Shown here: one piece after another, positions 1-11,780 of the stretch
How the letters are laid out: every line of letters begins with the position of its first letter
Numbering within the stretch: the stretch's first letter is position 1
Assembly (NCBI RefSeq): GCF_005239225.2
Contig: NC_133300.1
Location: 4,307,875-4,371,874 of the forward strand
From: Populus alba
Taxonomy: Eukaryota; Streptophyta; Magnoliopsida; Malpighiales; Salicaceae
Direction: 5' to 3'
DNA: 64,000 bases
Notes under the pieces: generated by a model
Database searches by the model: none
What the model was told of the DNA's origin: nothing
The model's input: only the letters and a program-made list of their open reading frames with translations
Position numbers and translations under genes: made by a program

Positions 1-152
1 AGAGTACCCGATATATTGAGCAACATATCCAGCAGAATGGGCCGCTGCCTCAATAACCCGCCTCCAGGTCTGTACCAACCCTGTTTCACGTCCGCATAAT
101 CTGGACAAGAATAAGATGACGAACAGGCAGCTTGTGTGCTCGAAGAAGGCAT
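1..152 (-). CDS. N-terminal part of unrecognised protein, cut by window edge
   Basis: A minus-strand frame opens with an ATG at 150-152 and stays open for about 50 codons to base 1. It is Ser-rich at the start, followed by WYRPGGGLLRQRPILLDMLL. I do not recognise the family. The DNA just upstream of this ATG (153-250) is clearly similar to the DNA upstream of the minus-strand ATG at 14512-14514, and the downstream parts also align, so the two starts belong to one duplicated locus. The copy at 14.5 kb leads into a MEKK-like kinase remnant, so this could be a paralogous MAPKKK-type 5' exon; that is inference. The alternative is a fortuitous frame in a duplicated leader. Confidence 0.35.
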   Translation of the reverse strand, partial: MPSSSTQAACSSSYSCPDYADVKQGWYRPGGGLLRQRPILLDMLLNISGT

Positions 153-2159
153 TGGAGAAGACCAGGCGGGAGGACAAGAAGATCAAAAGAAAGCAATGGG
201 GGAAGGATGAGAAAGGATCAACAGAAGTGGCGGTGAAAACGTGGTGGAGGAGGAAGGAAAGAACAGCAGTTGTTTCCCTATCATGTAATTGGCCGGGAAT
301 GTCTTCATGTCCACTGTTTGGTCAACTCTCTTTCCCAAACGATAAAGTGTTAACGGCGAGGCAAAAAGTGTCGTTATCAGTTGATGAACAAGATGCTTGT
401 GTTCTTGTGGAAGGGGTAAGGATTAAAAAGGACAGTATCAGCTATCATGCTCTGGACTTTAAATGGGAAGGACTTTTAAGGCAGGGGAAACTACGGTAAT
501 TTCCATTTGTTTTTTAAAGTATCTTATATTTTAAAAAAATACTAAAATACTAAAAAATACATGACAGCCCATTTCTGGAGCGCAAAACAAATCCAAGATC
601 TTTCCTGTCATTGTCAAATACAAACGTGGAACTAGTGTACAAATTACATAGACCTTTCCCAATTAGGTCATTGTCAAGGACTGTCCTACCAAACTCCCAA
701 GGACTGTCCTTTTAGATGCAAGATGCGAAACTATACATATTCTTTTTAGATGTAAGATGCGAAACTATACAAATTAAAATTATTTATCTCTATTTAAAAA
801 AAAAAACTAATAGTAACAATAGCTTTTGTGTCTTTTTTTTTATTAACAAAAGTACAATGCATATAAAACTTATATTCTCGATCTATATATTTTCCTATTT
901 TTTATAACCAAAAATGTTACTCTTAGTCAATTAATTAAGCCTTTCCTAATCTCCAACATAACACTTTTTTTTATTATTCATCAACTAGTATGAGTTCAAA
1001 TAGCAAGAAATATTTTTGTATCACAAGTTTTTACAAAAATAAATCAACAAAAAAGTATTTATTATCTAATAATATTAAAAATTTAAATGAAGCTAAATGC
1101 CTTCAAGTGAAAAAAATAAAAATAACTACATATGAAGTCTATATATTGTTTGACTTCTTTATGTGTAATTGACAATCTTTGGAAGCAACAATCTCTTAAT
1201 GACAAGGACTAGGAGTTAGTAAAACAATTAAAAAATTTATTAAACCGATAAAACAAATCAAGTCGGGATAAAACAAAAATGTTTCAACAGAAAGGGAAGA
1301 TCAAAAGAAAGCATCTTGTCCATGAAGCTTCCATTTTCCTGGGAATTTTTGAATGACAACGACATTTTTTCAAACACATTTTTTCAACGACATTTTAATT
1401 TAACGACAATTTTTTTTCAACTATCATAGTCATTTATTAATAACAAGAAAAAAGAGTGCATTGAACTATTATCTTATTTGACTAAGGAATCACAGTTACG
1501 GGCTTTCTTTATATTAATAATAATAAAAAATAAAAGATAAAAATAAAAGTCTGGCTACAAAGATAAGTAATCGTTAGCAAATTGAATAAGTGGTAACTAC
1601 TCTCTCAATGTTGAATAAATAATATGTTAATATATATGTTAAATTGGAGGAAAATAATATGTCTTCTGGCATATTTTTTATTTATTTTTAATAGTATCCT
1701 TTAATCGAATTTTAACTTTCAACCACACACAAATTAATTAATTAACTATATATATACATATTTTTTCAACTAAATTCACTAAAAAGTCACTCATGAAATT
1801 ATGAATTAAAAAACTAAAATAAATTATTAATTATAATATGATTATAATTCTGAATAGCAAGGTTTCTATTGGTAAAGAGAGTGTTAAATAATCTGAAAAT
1901 AAATAAAGAGAAATATAAAAGTAAGAGAAGAGAAACGACATTTTTTTCCTTCCCTTGAAATGACAACGACATTTTTTTCCCTGGAATGACAACGACATTT
2001 ATCCCCTTGAATTTTTGCCGTATGGGAAAGAGAGGTGACCAAACAAGGGGGATATGAAAAAAGAGTGCATTGAACTATTATCAGTTGCAAGATGAGCTAA
2101 GAAAATCTTTGGTTTGGATTCTTTTTACTTACTCAAAGGATAGTGTTTTTCACTTTCCA
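153..2159. other. AT-rich intergenic stretch with degenerate repeats
   Basis: No supported gene. The first 100 bases are the leader shared with 14515-14625. Bases 1330-1490 are repeated with changes at 8285-8370, including the string for 'caacaagaaaaaagagtgca'-like DNA. Bases 1795-1935 are repeated at 8620-8745. These pairs indicate old duplications or relic elements around the copia insertion. Confidence 0.5.
1920..2010. repeat. Short tandem repeat, core ACGACATTTTTT
   Basis: Three imperfect units of about 27-30 bp, each with the core 'aatgacaacgacattt' or a variant, lie side by side. The same core recurs at about 1350-1415, where it occurs three more times with variable T runs. No coding frame runs through it. 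Confidence 0.55.
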
Positions 2160-2317
2160 CTGCAAGATTTTATAGTTTTGCTGACGGATCTATTCCATCA
2201 GTCTGTAATTCATAGTTCGTTGGTAATTTTTTTTATTAAAAACATCACCGACAAACCTATTATGTCGGCCTGTGATTGTGAAATTTGCACTAAGTTACTG
2301 TGAAATACCGACGGATT

Positions 2318-2482
2318 TGTTAAACTTATTGAGATCAAACACAAAAGGGAGGCTAGAATTCTGAATAATCTGTATATTATGAATGCATAGTCTTAACCTA
2401 AATACAAATAAAGTATATATAGGTTAAACTGAAAGTACTATTCTACCCTTAATAAATAAGACTACATAAATATTATTTAACA
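2318..2482 (-). repeat. LTR of the first copia element (3' LTR in transcript sense)
   Basis: 165 bp, TG...CA ends, same sequence as 6943-7107 as far as I can read. It is preceded by the target duplication GGATT. Confidence 0.95.
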
Positions 2483-2489
2483 TCTCCCC

Positions 2490-4145
2490 TCAAACTCACG
2501 ATGCGACAGCTGTAAGCATCGAGAGTTTGCCAACCAGAAAACGAAAACGAGAGATGGAATGCGCCTTGGTAAAGAAATCTGCAATCTGCAAGGAAGAAGG
2601 AACAAAAGGCAAAGTAATGGTGCCATGCTTGAGATGATGACGAGTAAGATGACAATCGATCTCAATGTGCTTAGTTCACTCATGAAAAACTGAGTTGTGA
2701 GCAATCTGAATAGAACTCTGGTTGTCACAATACATAGGAGTAAGATGAGAAAAGGAAACTCCCATATCAGCAAGTAACCAATGTAACCAAACAATCTCTT
2801 TGGTGGTAGATGTCATGGCACGATATTCTGCTTCGGTGGATGATTGAGAAACAATAGATTGTTTCTTGCTCTTCCAAGAAATAAGAGAATCACCTAAAAA
2901 GATACAAAACCCGGTAACAGACTTGCGATCTGTGGAATCACTACCATGATCAGCATCAGAGTATGCATGCAACTCCAAGGAAGAGGTGGATGAGAGTAAA
3001 AGACTCTGAAAAACTGTACCCCAAAGATATCGCAAAATACGAAGAACAGCTGCCCAGTGAACAGTAGTAGGAGAAGCAACAAACTGACTACCAACATGAA
3101 CAGCATATGCAATATCTGGACGAGTAATGGTGAGATATACCAAACTCCCAACAATAGTGCGGTATAAAGTAGGATCTATCAAAGGTAAACCATCAGAAGA
3201 AGAGTACCTTGCATTAACCTCAATAGGAGTATCAACAGTCTTGTTATCTGTAAGTCTAGCCCGCTCAAGAATATCTGCAACATATTTCGACTGAGAAAGA
3301 AGGTAACCTCTAGGTGAATATGCTACCTCAATACCCAGGAAATATCGAAGATGACCCAGATCCTTCATTTCAAATTGTTTAGCCAACTCTATCTTCAAAA
3401 CTGAAATACCATCAATATCATCACCAGTAATAATCATGTCATCAACATATAAAGACAGAATGATACGACCTGCATCAGTGCACTTGATAAAAAGAGCAGA
3501 ATCATGACTGCTAGAAACAAATCCAAGAGACGAGATCACAATAGAGAATTTCTCAAACCAAGCACGAGGTGCTTGTTTGAGACCATATAATGCTTTCTTA
3601 AGCTTACACACATATCCAGAGTCATGTGAAATACCAGGAGGGGGTGTCATATAAACTTCTTCTTGAAGATCTCCATTCAAGAAGGCATTTTTAACATCAA
3701 GCTGAGAAATATGTCATTGACGAATCGAAGCTACAGCAATAAGAGTACGAATAGTAGTCATTTTTGCAACCGGGGCAAATGTCTCCTCATAGTCCATACC
3801 ATATTGTTGAGAGTATCCTTTTGCAACCAGCCTAGCTTTGTATCGCTCAATAGACCCATCAGAATTAGTCTTGATCTTATACACCCAACGACAACCAACA
3901 ACACTCTTACCAGGAGGTAGAGGAACCAGATCCCAAGTATCTGTCTTATGCAAAGCAGAAAGTTCCTCATCCATAGCTTGCTGCCAAAGCGGATCAAGAA
4001 TTGCCTCTTTATAGGAAGAGGGCTCAAAGAGACAATGAATAGAAGCTAAAAAGGAAGTAAATGATGAAGAATAACAAGCATAAGCAAAATCTGGTAGTTT
4101 TGTAGACTTACGAATACGGATGGACTGACGTGGAGGTGGATCCAT
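2490..4145 (-). pseudogene. Copia RT-RNase H region, interrupted
   Basis: The reverse transcriptase and RNase H portion of the copia polyprotein. The RT palm motif LYVDDMIITGDD and the RNase H motifs YSDADHGSD and SSTEAEYRA are readable. A TGA at 3714-3716 splits the RT where the family usually has Trp before HISQLDVKNAFLNGDL. A second TGA at 2676-2678 falls in RNase H before TKHIEIDCH. Both are single-base transitions from the family residue. Confidence 0.9.
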
Positions 4146-4285
4146 AATCTCAGATGAAGCTTGAGGGGCTGTAGATGAGAATGGAGCTTCAGGTGTGCCA
4201 GAGAGTAAAGTACCAGTACCTGCAGAGTTATGAGTACAAATTGATCGAACATGGGGAGAGATATCAGAATCCTCAAAAAACAGAT

Positions 4286-5653
4286 CTATACTAATAACAC
4301 ATAAAGTTTCTGAGTTATTGGATCAAAACAACGATAACCCTTTTTACCTTCACCATAGCCTAGAAAAACACAAATAGCGGATCGAGAGGATAACTTACTT
4401 CGTTCTACATGAGGACGAAGAACGAAACAAGTACAACCAAAGACTCTAAATGAGAAATAATCAGGAACATACCCATATAACTTTTCAAAAGGAGATAGAC
4501 CCGAACTATGAGAAGATGGAATTGTATTAATTAAACTTACAGCAGTAAGAACAACTTCTCCCCAAAACTCACTAGGAACAAAGGCAGACAACAAGAGAGA
4601 ACGAGCAATTTCAACAATGTGCCTATGTTTTCTTTCAGCAACACCATTTTGGTCAGGAGTATCTGTACAAGAAGTTTGGTAGATGGTTCCATCTAAGGCA
4701 AGCAATTGGAAAATTTTATTAGAGGTGTATTCCCCACCCAAATCACACCTAAAACATTTAATCACAGCAGAATGTTGAGTTTTGATAAGAGCTCGAAAAG
4801 CTGCATATATCTCAAAAAATTCAGAACGATGTTTCATTAAATAAACCCAACAATAACGAGTATGATCATCAATAAAAGAGACATAATATCGAGACCCTCC
4901 TTTTGTGGCAACAGGAGAAGGTCTCCATACATCAGAATGAATCAAATCAAATGGTGAAGAAGAAACAAAAATACTTCGATTAAAAGGTAAGGCGGAAAAT
5001 TTTGCCAATTTACATCCACTACAATCCGAAATGTCACAAGTTTTCAAATTTTCTAAAGCTCCTGTGGATGCCAAAAATCTCAAACGAGAAGATGAAACAT
5101 GACCTAGACGGGAATGCCATAAATAAAAACTAGAAGATGAAAGACTCAAACGAAAGGAAGACAAATCAACGGTAGTAGCAACAGCGGCAGTAGCAGCAAC
5201 TGGCACTTTTAACTCATCCAAAATATATAGTCCATTCTCTCTACGGCCTGTCCCAATTAGCTTCTGAGACTGCAGATCCTGTATACAATAAAATGAACTA
5301 GAAAACATGACTAAATAATCACCAAAATCACATATTTGACCAACAGACGCAAGATTCAATTTGAGTTTTGGAATAAGATAAACATTAGGGAGAGACAAGT
5401 GAGGTGTGACAACAGAACCAACACCTGCTCAGGGCATAGGAGTGCCATCAGCAGTCATAACATGAATGGAGAACAAAGGGGAAACAGAGGTAAAAGATGA
5501 GGAATCTGGAGACATATGATGAGAAGCACCAGAATCCAAGACCCATTCAGAGTGTGACATACCTGAGGAACTATGATGCAACTGACCTATGGAAGAAGAA
5601 GCGGACATTGCTTGTGGCTGCAAGGAGAGAAACTTCTGAAATTGCTCAGCCAA
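4286..5653 (-). pseudogene. Copia protease-integrase region, interrupted
   Basis: The protease active-site motif WVLDSGASHHM and the integrase are readable: the zinc-binding HHCC module (HSRLGHVSSSRL, CSGCKLAKF) and core motifs HSDVWRPSP, DLGGEYTSNK and QNGVAERKHRHI. A TGA at 5429-5431 separates protease from integrase, and a TAG at 4286-4288 ends the integrase C-terminal part. This segment would cut the cDNA precursor and insert copies if it were intact; here it is broken. Confidence 0.9.
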
Positions 5654-5769
5654 AATATTAGGATCGGTAATAGAACTTGAGGAAGCTACTGCTGCAGTAT
5701 TGTGGTGTGGTGGTTTATAACCCTGAGGTGGTCTATAAGCATTAGATTGTGACTGATTGCCAGACTTCC

Positions 5770-6579
5770 AAGCTTGATTCTGCTATCTCAACTTAGGACA
5801 CTGAGCCTTCCAATGACCTTTCTACTTACAAAAATTGCACTCATCGAAGCCAACCCTTGTGTAAGGCTTATTCTGATTATTAGAGAATGGCTTAGAAGGC
5901 ACTGCTAATACTGAAGGATTCGAAGCAGAAAAAATTTTCTTTTCAGAATAAGACTGAAGACGTATTTCTTTAGCCAATAACTCACTAACAACAGAGTCAA
6001 CAGAAGGCAATGGAGAACGATGCAGAATTGAACCCCTAAGTCCTTCGAAATCACTGCGAAGTACTGTTAAAAATTGTACCAATCGTTGCTGCTCTCTACG
6101 CTCAATATAGTAATCACATGCCTTTAATTCTGCCGATTCTGTAAGAGCCAATTGATCCCAAAGATCTGTCATAGTAGAATAAAACTCTTGGATACTCATA
6201 TTCTTCTGATGAAGAGCTCGTATGTCATTCTCTAATTGATACTGTTTTGCAAAATTTGATTGTGTGAATAACCTTTGCAGATGATCCCAAACCTCTTTTG
6301 TTGTCTCATACTTCGCCAACTGCATACCTATCGAATGCTCAACAGAATTGTTGATCCAAGTAATGATCTTTGCATATTTGCTTCTCATGTATCTATCAAA
6401 ATAACATCTCCCTCCTCAACATTCTTAGGTATCATATAAGTCCCACTAACATACCCCCACATCTTCTTACCCTTAAGAAAATTTCTCATCACATAACTCC
6501 AATATGAATAATTCTTCCCATCCAACCTCACACTCACAGACTGAAGTGAATCATCTCTTTCAGTAGCCATAATCAGCAA
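5770..6579 (-). pseudogene. Copia gag region, interrupted
   Basis: Starts with a typical copia N-terminal motif (VRLDGKNYSYWSYVMRNFL) and continues through a UBN2-type gag with KEVWDHLQRLF. The zinc knuckle CNFC...GHWKAQC follows, but a TAG at 5822-5824 lies inside the knuckle and another TAG at 5783-5785 follows it. A TGA at 6385-6387 and a one-base frameshift interrupt the N-terminal part. Confidence 0.85.
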
Positions 6580-6942
6580 TCACAAATAACCAGAATGCAA
6601 AAGCAGCGGAAACAAAATACTAAATTGCAGAAACTAAACAAATCTCTTCTCGAAATTATACGATTACTCCAAAACACAAAACAAATTTGCAAAAACTGAA
6701 CGCAAATACCAAATTGCAGATGCTGAAGGGAAGACGAAATACCAAAATAATTGCAGAAACTGTTGAAATACCAAAATAATTGCAGAAACTGTCGAAATAC
6801 CTAATTTTGCAGAAGCGGAAGACAAAATATCCAGCAGGGGCGCGCTGCCCCCTGCAAACCCCCAGCCAACTCACCGTAGAGTTGGATCCGCGAAGCTGTA
6901 TTTGGGATTAAGCCTCGTTTCATAAAACTAGCTCTGATACCA

Positions 6943-7107
6943 TGTTAAACTTATTGAGATCAAACACAAAAGGGAGGCTAGAATTCTGAATAATCTGTAT
7001 ATTATGAATGCATAGTCTTAACCTAAATACAAATAAAGTATATATAGGTTAAACTGAAAGTACTATTCTACCCTTAATAAATAAGACTACATAAATATTA
7101 TTTAACA
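6943..7107 (-). repeat. LTR of the first copia element (5' LTR in transcript sense)
   Basis: 165 bp, reads identically to 2318-2482. It is followed by the target duplication GGATT at 7108-7112. The primer-binding site lies just inside at 6931-6942. Confidence 0.95.
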
Positions 7108-7944
7108 GGATTAATTCCATTTGTAAATTCATCACTAAGATTGACATTTCCTGATCTCTGTCAAATACCAAGGGGTAAAGTTTGTCGGTAAAACCCTCAG
7201 TGAGTATTTTTAAATATCTTTTTTAAAAAAAATATTTAGAATACATAATATAAAATTATATAAATTAATTGTAAAAAAAACCAAATATGCAAATAAATTT
7301 TTTTATTAAACATAAAAAAAATAAAGTTTAATAATATTCATTACAAACTGAATGTGTTTTTTAAAAAATATTAAATTAACTATTAAAATTAAATAAATAT
7401 TCATTACAAATTAACAGAATAGAGGAGGAGGAGGAGGAGGTTGGTTATTGTACTGCAAAAATAAAAAAAAGACGCATATGGATCATCACTCTATGATGCT
7501 ATGTTCATATCTATTTGATGAAATTATTCATGATTCGCTATTTTAATCATAAAAATATAATATCATATGCATACTTTAGTATAAGCACAACATAACATGA
7601 TTATTTTTTAATTATGAACATTAAAGCTAAAACCATACATAACCTAATAAAATATAAAATTAACTCTTACGGTAACATAAACACATAACTTGATTTTTTA
7701 AAGGAAGTTAAAACTTATCTAAATCCAAACATTAGATGTTTGTCTGAAATTACTTCCATGAATGATCTAATTTTTTCTAAGAGATGTTCTAATTCTGATG
7801 GAAAAATAAATTAAAAAAACAAAAAACAAAAACAAATAAAGATCAACCTTAAAAGTTGTTAATTGCTTTTAACCAATAAAACCGGTTTCCATTTGGTTTG
7901 CTCACCCCTAATAAATACAAATATATATATATACACACACACAA

Positions 7945-8125
7945 AGAAAACTGAAGAGATTGCAATATTCTTAATGAATAATAAAAGTAAAATAACCTTA
8001 TATTTTTTATAATGTGATAAAGTTTGTCAATTAAAAAACGAATTTGAAAAATAAGAATCCAACTTAATAAAAGAATATGTACTTTATAAAGAAAAATAAA
8101 TAAAAAGTAAAATAGTAATGTCATG
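7945..8125. repeat. Relic repeat, second copy of 8870-9072
   Basis: Bases 7945-8125 align with 8870-9072 over most of their length: 'gaagagattg', 'aatattcttaatgaataata', the 'gtttgtcaa' core and 'caacttaataaaagaa' recur in order. The copy at 8.9 kb has an extra internal segment. Confidence 0.55.
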
Positions 8126-8699
8126 TAAATTGGTGGATCACACACACTTGTTAGAGACAGAGACAAGGACACGCCTGACTATTAAGTCAAATCCAGAAAG
8201 GAGGCCAGCTAATTAATAGCCGCCTACTCGCTCATATGACCAGCCTTCCGCATTTGAAACGATAATGAATAAAATAATAATAATAATAATTGGTATTTTT
8301 TTTTAACTATCATAATCATTTATTAATAACAAGAAAAAAGAGTGCATTATCTTATTTGATTAAAGAATCGAATGTTCTTATACATTTGCGTGACCGACCT
8401 ATCCACTGGGCACCGTGAAGAAACCACGTTGGTCCAAAACATTTGTCTGCTGCTCAAAAAACCAAAATTAAGAAGGCAGGTGAAAGAAAGGATTCCAAAA
8501 AATTTATTATAACTGACTGAGTTCTTGTAGTTTTATCAAAGCTAATTAATTAATTACCCTTAAATGTAAAAATATAATGTTATTTTTCATATATATATAT
8601 ATATATATTGCTTATACATATATGAATTAAAAAAACTAAAATATAGTATTGATTCTAATATGATTATAATTCTGAATAGTAAGGTTTCTATTGCTAAAG

Positions 8700-9072
8700 A
8701 GAGTGTTAAATAATCTAAAAAATATAAACAGAAATATAAAAGTAAGAGAAGAGAGTAGGGTTTCTTTAATGTTGCATAATGTAATGAATTACTAAAAAGA
8801 AATTAATTTAACCTAAATAAATACAAAAAAAGAACTATATATATATATGCTAAAACAAAGAAAATTGAAGAGATTGTTATATTCTTAATGAATAATAAAA
8901 ATAAAATAACATTATATTTTTTAATATCTTTCTTTAAATTTATAATGTGACAGCTATAAATATTAAAGGTTTGTCAACTAAAAAACAAATATGAAAAATA
9001 TAATCCAACTTAATAAAAGAATTTTTACTTTATAAAGAAAATAAATAAAAAGTAAAATAATAATGTCATATT
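8700..9072 (-). mobile_element. Strongly decayed copia 3'-end relic
   Basis: The stretch 'aatgtgacagctataaat' to 'ggtttgtcaactaaaa' near 8942-8985 lines up with the intact element at 2495-2545 ('atgcgacagctgtaagcatc', 'gagtttgccaacca'). The differences are nearly all C-to-T or G-to-A. The adjacent 'gagagtgttaaataatct' may be old LTR. It is too diverged to date. Confidence 0.4.
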
Positions 9073-9359
9073 TGAAACAATAATAATAAAATATCAATTT
9101 ATATCAATGTGATTAGCTGGAATAAAATGGAATTAACAACCTTGTCCCTATCAGCAGCTAGCCAACTACCGTCTTGTAATGTGGTTTCTTGCAACTGTAC
9201 AAGTGACTCCCGGAAAAGAGAGAGATGTAGAGAGAAAGAAGAGGAAATGAGCTGAGAAAATATTTGGTTTCGAGGGTTTTGAAAATGAATGATTATTTTT
9301 TGTTTGGTTTGATTTTTATAAAAAAGGTAATTAATTTTTTTTAAAAAATGAAACATGTT

Positions 9360-9560
9360 CAAACCGACCGATTTCGGTTCAATTTTGTTATTTTAGAGCA
9401 AAAACCGATTTTTTTTCCAGTTTGGCTCAGTTTTTTCGGTTTAGGTTCGGTTTTTTTTATTTCAGGTTTATGAAACTGATCCGATTGGTTTTTAAAAAAA
9501 TTCTAATCGATTTTTTTTCACGGTTTAGTTTTTTCGGTTATTTTTTTTCCAGTTTTCTCA
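9360..9560. repeat. CGGTT/AACCG-rich dispersed repeat
   Basis: The hexamer CGGTTT or its variants CGGTTC and CGATTT recur about ten times in 200 bp, separated by T runs. No frame is convincing. It resembles low-complexity parts of dispersed plant repeats. Confidence 0.45.
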
Positions 9561-11268
9561 GTTTAATTGTTTTTTCAATTTTTTTCTCACCTCTAATTTT
9601 GAGTTTGGACTTTAAAAAAAAAAAATTAATATTGGTGTCCAAGTTAGTTTATGCGCACCTCAACTAATTTCATGAGCCCTAAAGTTAACAACCATATAAA
9701 CCTCTAGTGGCCTTGAGGTTTGTGAAATTTAAACTGGTGATCTTTGAATAACAAATCTAGAATCTGACCAATTGATCTACACCGATTAATTTCGATTCTT
9801 TTTACTTACTCAAAGATTAGTGTCTCTCTCTCTCTCTCATACACTTGTTATATAAAAAGATGCAATCTTTTCTTAACTCCCTGGCTGGGTTTTGATTTTT
9901 TTCTTTGTTGTGTTTGTTTACTTTGTTGAACTTTTGAAGATGGATTGAGGAAGTGGAAGAAGCTGAAATGCTTTTCAAATCCTTTTGTCTGAAATGCAGC
10001 ACATTTGACTGTCAAGTTATTGCTTGGGTAATAAATTTTGTTTCTTTTAGTGATCTTGAACTGATAAATTTGGGACCTTGGTCAAGTTATGGAGGCACTA
10101 GTTCAACCAAATTGGTCTCACAGTTCCTTGATTGAACAATTTTTCTTGGAGACCAGGATGGAAAGAAAACCATGAAGACATTGTCTGGCCAGGAGGTGCC
10201 TTCTCTGTATCCATTTTATGGTTGCTCCATTTCGCCTCTTCCTTGTTGAGAGATTTTTCTGACCATCTAGTTTTCTTGTTGAAGATAGGACTCGAATCGA
10301 CCACTCGGGCCTCCTCCATTTGCTACGCACAATCTTGTTGGAGACCATATTCTTAATTAAGGATCGCTTGTTCTGTGTTTCAAGAATATTTATCTTCTTG
10401 ATTGGCATCCTAGTCTAATTAAGTACTTATTTTTCCCTATCCTCACACTGCTAAATCTCCCTCCCTTGATCTCCATGAGCTCAAGTAGTCTGAATAATGT
10501 TGCAAGCAATAAGTATGCTATGCGAGTGTGAGGCATTGTTTTGATTCTTCTATGCTTTTGGGTTTTGACATCTCAATTTCTGATAGGTTCATGACGGCAA
10601 GCGCCTCTGGCGAACAAGTTCATTCAAACAGAAATTATAGGTGTTTGCTAGCTGAAACTTTTGATGGACAAGAAATAGCAGATGATGAACTATCTGATAA
10701 TTTGGATGGAAATGATGACATAATTCAGCAATCTATTCAAGACTTTCCACTTAGCTTGGAGCCATTTGAACCATTTATCGGGATGGAGTTTGAATCAGCA
10801 GAGGATGCTGGAGAATTTTATGAGTTGTACGGCGGGCGAATGGGCTTTACCATATGCAGCAACCGTGCTCGTCTGTCAATTGAAGATAACTCAATAATTG
10901 TTTGCTCAAAGGAAGGCTTTCGTGGAGGAAGATGTCCAAAGGGAGAAGGAAGTTTTTCAATCACGGCGAATCACTATTGAGGGATGCATTGCAATGTTGA
11001 GAATAACTGCTAAGGATGGAGGAAAATGGATTATATATGGTTTCATAAATTAAGAACATAATCATGGCCTATAATTCCTAGCAAAATACCACCTCGCCAC
11101 TCACACAGGATTGCATTTAATGAGGCATGTTTCCGGATTAATTTTGCATGGTATGGTTATTACATTTGCATTTCAATCTTAGAGCTTCATTAACGGAACT
11201 GTTTTTGTCATCTCTTGCAAAAGCTTGTATTTGATGATATGAACTTTCATCAGGATGGGAGGGATCTC

Positions 11269-11323
11269 AAAATCCGAGAGTTATCCTCAGAGCTGCATCG
11301 TGAGAAAAAGAAATCCGATGCTT
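11269..11323 (+). repeat. 55-bp direct duplication, copy A
   Basis: Begins 'aaaatccgagagttatcctc' and ends 'aaatccgatgctt'. It is repeated at 11770-11825 with one extra base. It encodes the SSELHREKKKSDA part of the FRF-like coiled coil, so the inserted DNA between the copies arose inside the gene. Confidence 0.85.
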
Positions 11324-11754
11324 GGAAGATGTAGTTGATGATATGAACTCACAATACAATTTATTCTTGGAATACAATAAGATTAAAAAAAAATATTTGA
11401 GAAAAACTCACAATACTGATAGCCCTGTTTTCTGTCAAAACAACTAGTTTCTACATAACCAATTTTCGATCCAACCGTCCAGAATAAAGAATAATATGTC
11501 TAGAAACTGATGTTAAAATCTCAGCTTCATCCAACAGTAAACGAGCTGGGAATCGAAGAAATGAGACATGCTGCTCTACTGCCTCTTCTTCCTTTTTTTT
11601 CTCCCTTTTTCTCTTCTCCTCTCTTCTGTTTTTCACTAATGTGTATACAGTAGCCGAACCATTTAATTTAAAAAGAGCCAGCTGCCTCTCTTCTTAATTA
11701 ATTAATGTGATGGTCCATCATCTCATGGTACGGGATCACACATAACAGAATCTT

Positions 11755-11780
11755 CATCGGATTTTCTTTAAAATCCGATG
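11755..11780. repeat. Perfect 11-bp inverted repeat at the insertion junction
   Basis: Arms CATCGGATTTT and AAAATCCGATG are separated by CTTT. The right arm is the first 11 bases of duplication copy B. This is a foldback exactly at the boundary between filler and gene DNA. Confidence 0.85.

Larger units (their letters stand above)
2318..7107 (-). mobile_element. Complete Ty1/copia LTR retrotransposon (Ale/Retrofit-like), ORF broken
   Basis: A 4790-bp element bounded by two 165-bp LTRs that I read as identical. They start TGTTAAAC, end ATTTAACA, and are flanked by the 5-bp target duplication GGATT (2313-2317 and 7108-7112). On the minus strand the primer-binding site TGGTATCAGAGC (6931-6942), matching initiator Met tRNA, adjoins the right LTR, and a purine tract (2483-2494) adjoins the left LTR. 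The domain order gag, protease, integrase, RT, RNase H defines copia. The polyprotein is interrupted by in-frame stops near 6385, 5822, 5783, 5429, 4286, 3714 and 2676, plus a frameshift near 6380. Lineage assignment rests only on the short LTRs and gag style. Confidence 0.95.
2160..7210. mobile_element. Relic of a CACTA-like DNA transposon end, split by the copia insertion
   Basis: On both sides of the copia element (about 2180-2317 and 7108-7200) the DNA carries scattered copies of CCGACGGA-like motifs in both orientations, for example 'taccgacggatt' before it and 'gtttgtcggtaaaaccct' after it. Such subterminal repeats are typical of plant CACTA elements. No CACTA terminus or transposase is visible, so only a relic is claimed. 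Confidence 0.3.
7113..9950. other. AT-rich stretch with relic repeats, no gene seen
   Basis: Contains decayed copia-like relics (7945-8125, 8700-9072), a GAG-rich tract near 7420-7440, (AT)n near 8588-8608, a CGGTT-rich stretch (9360-9560) and a (CT)n run near 9825-9838. The open frames here are low complexity and not credible as proteins. Confidence 0.6.

Noticed and set aside
9422..9667. Phe-rich plus-strand frame
   Set aside because: It comes from CGGTTT and poly-T repeats and is not protein-like.
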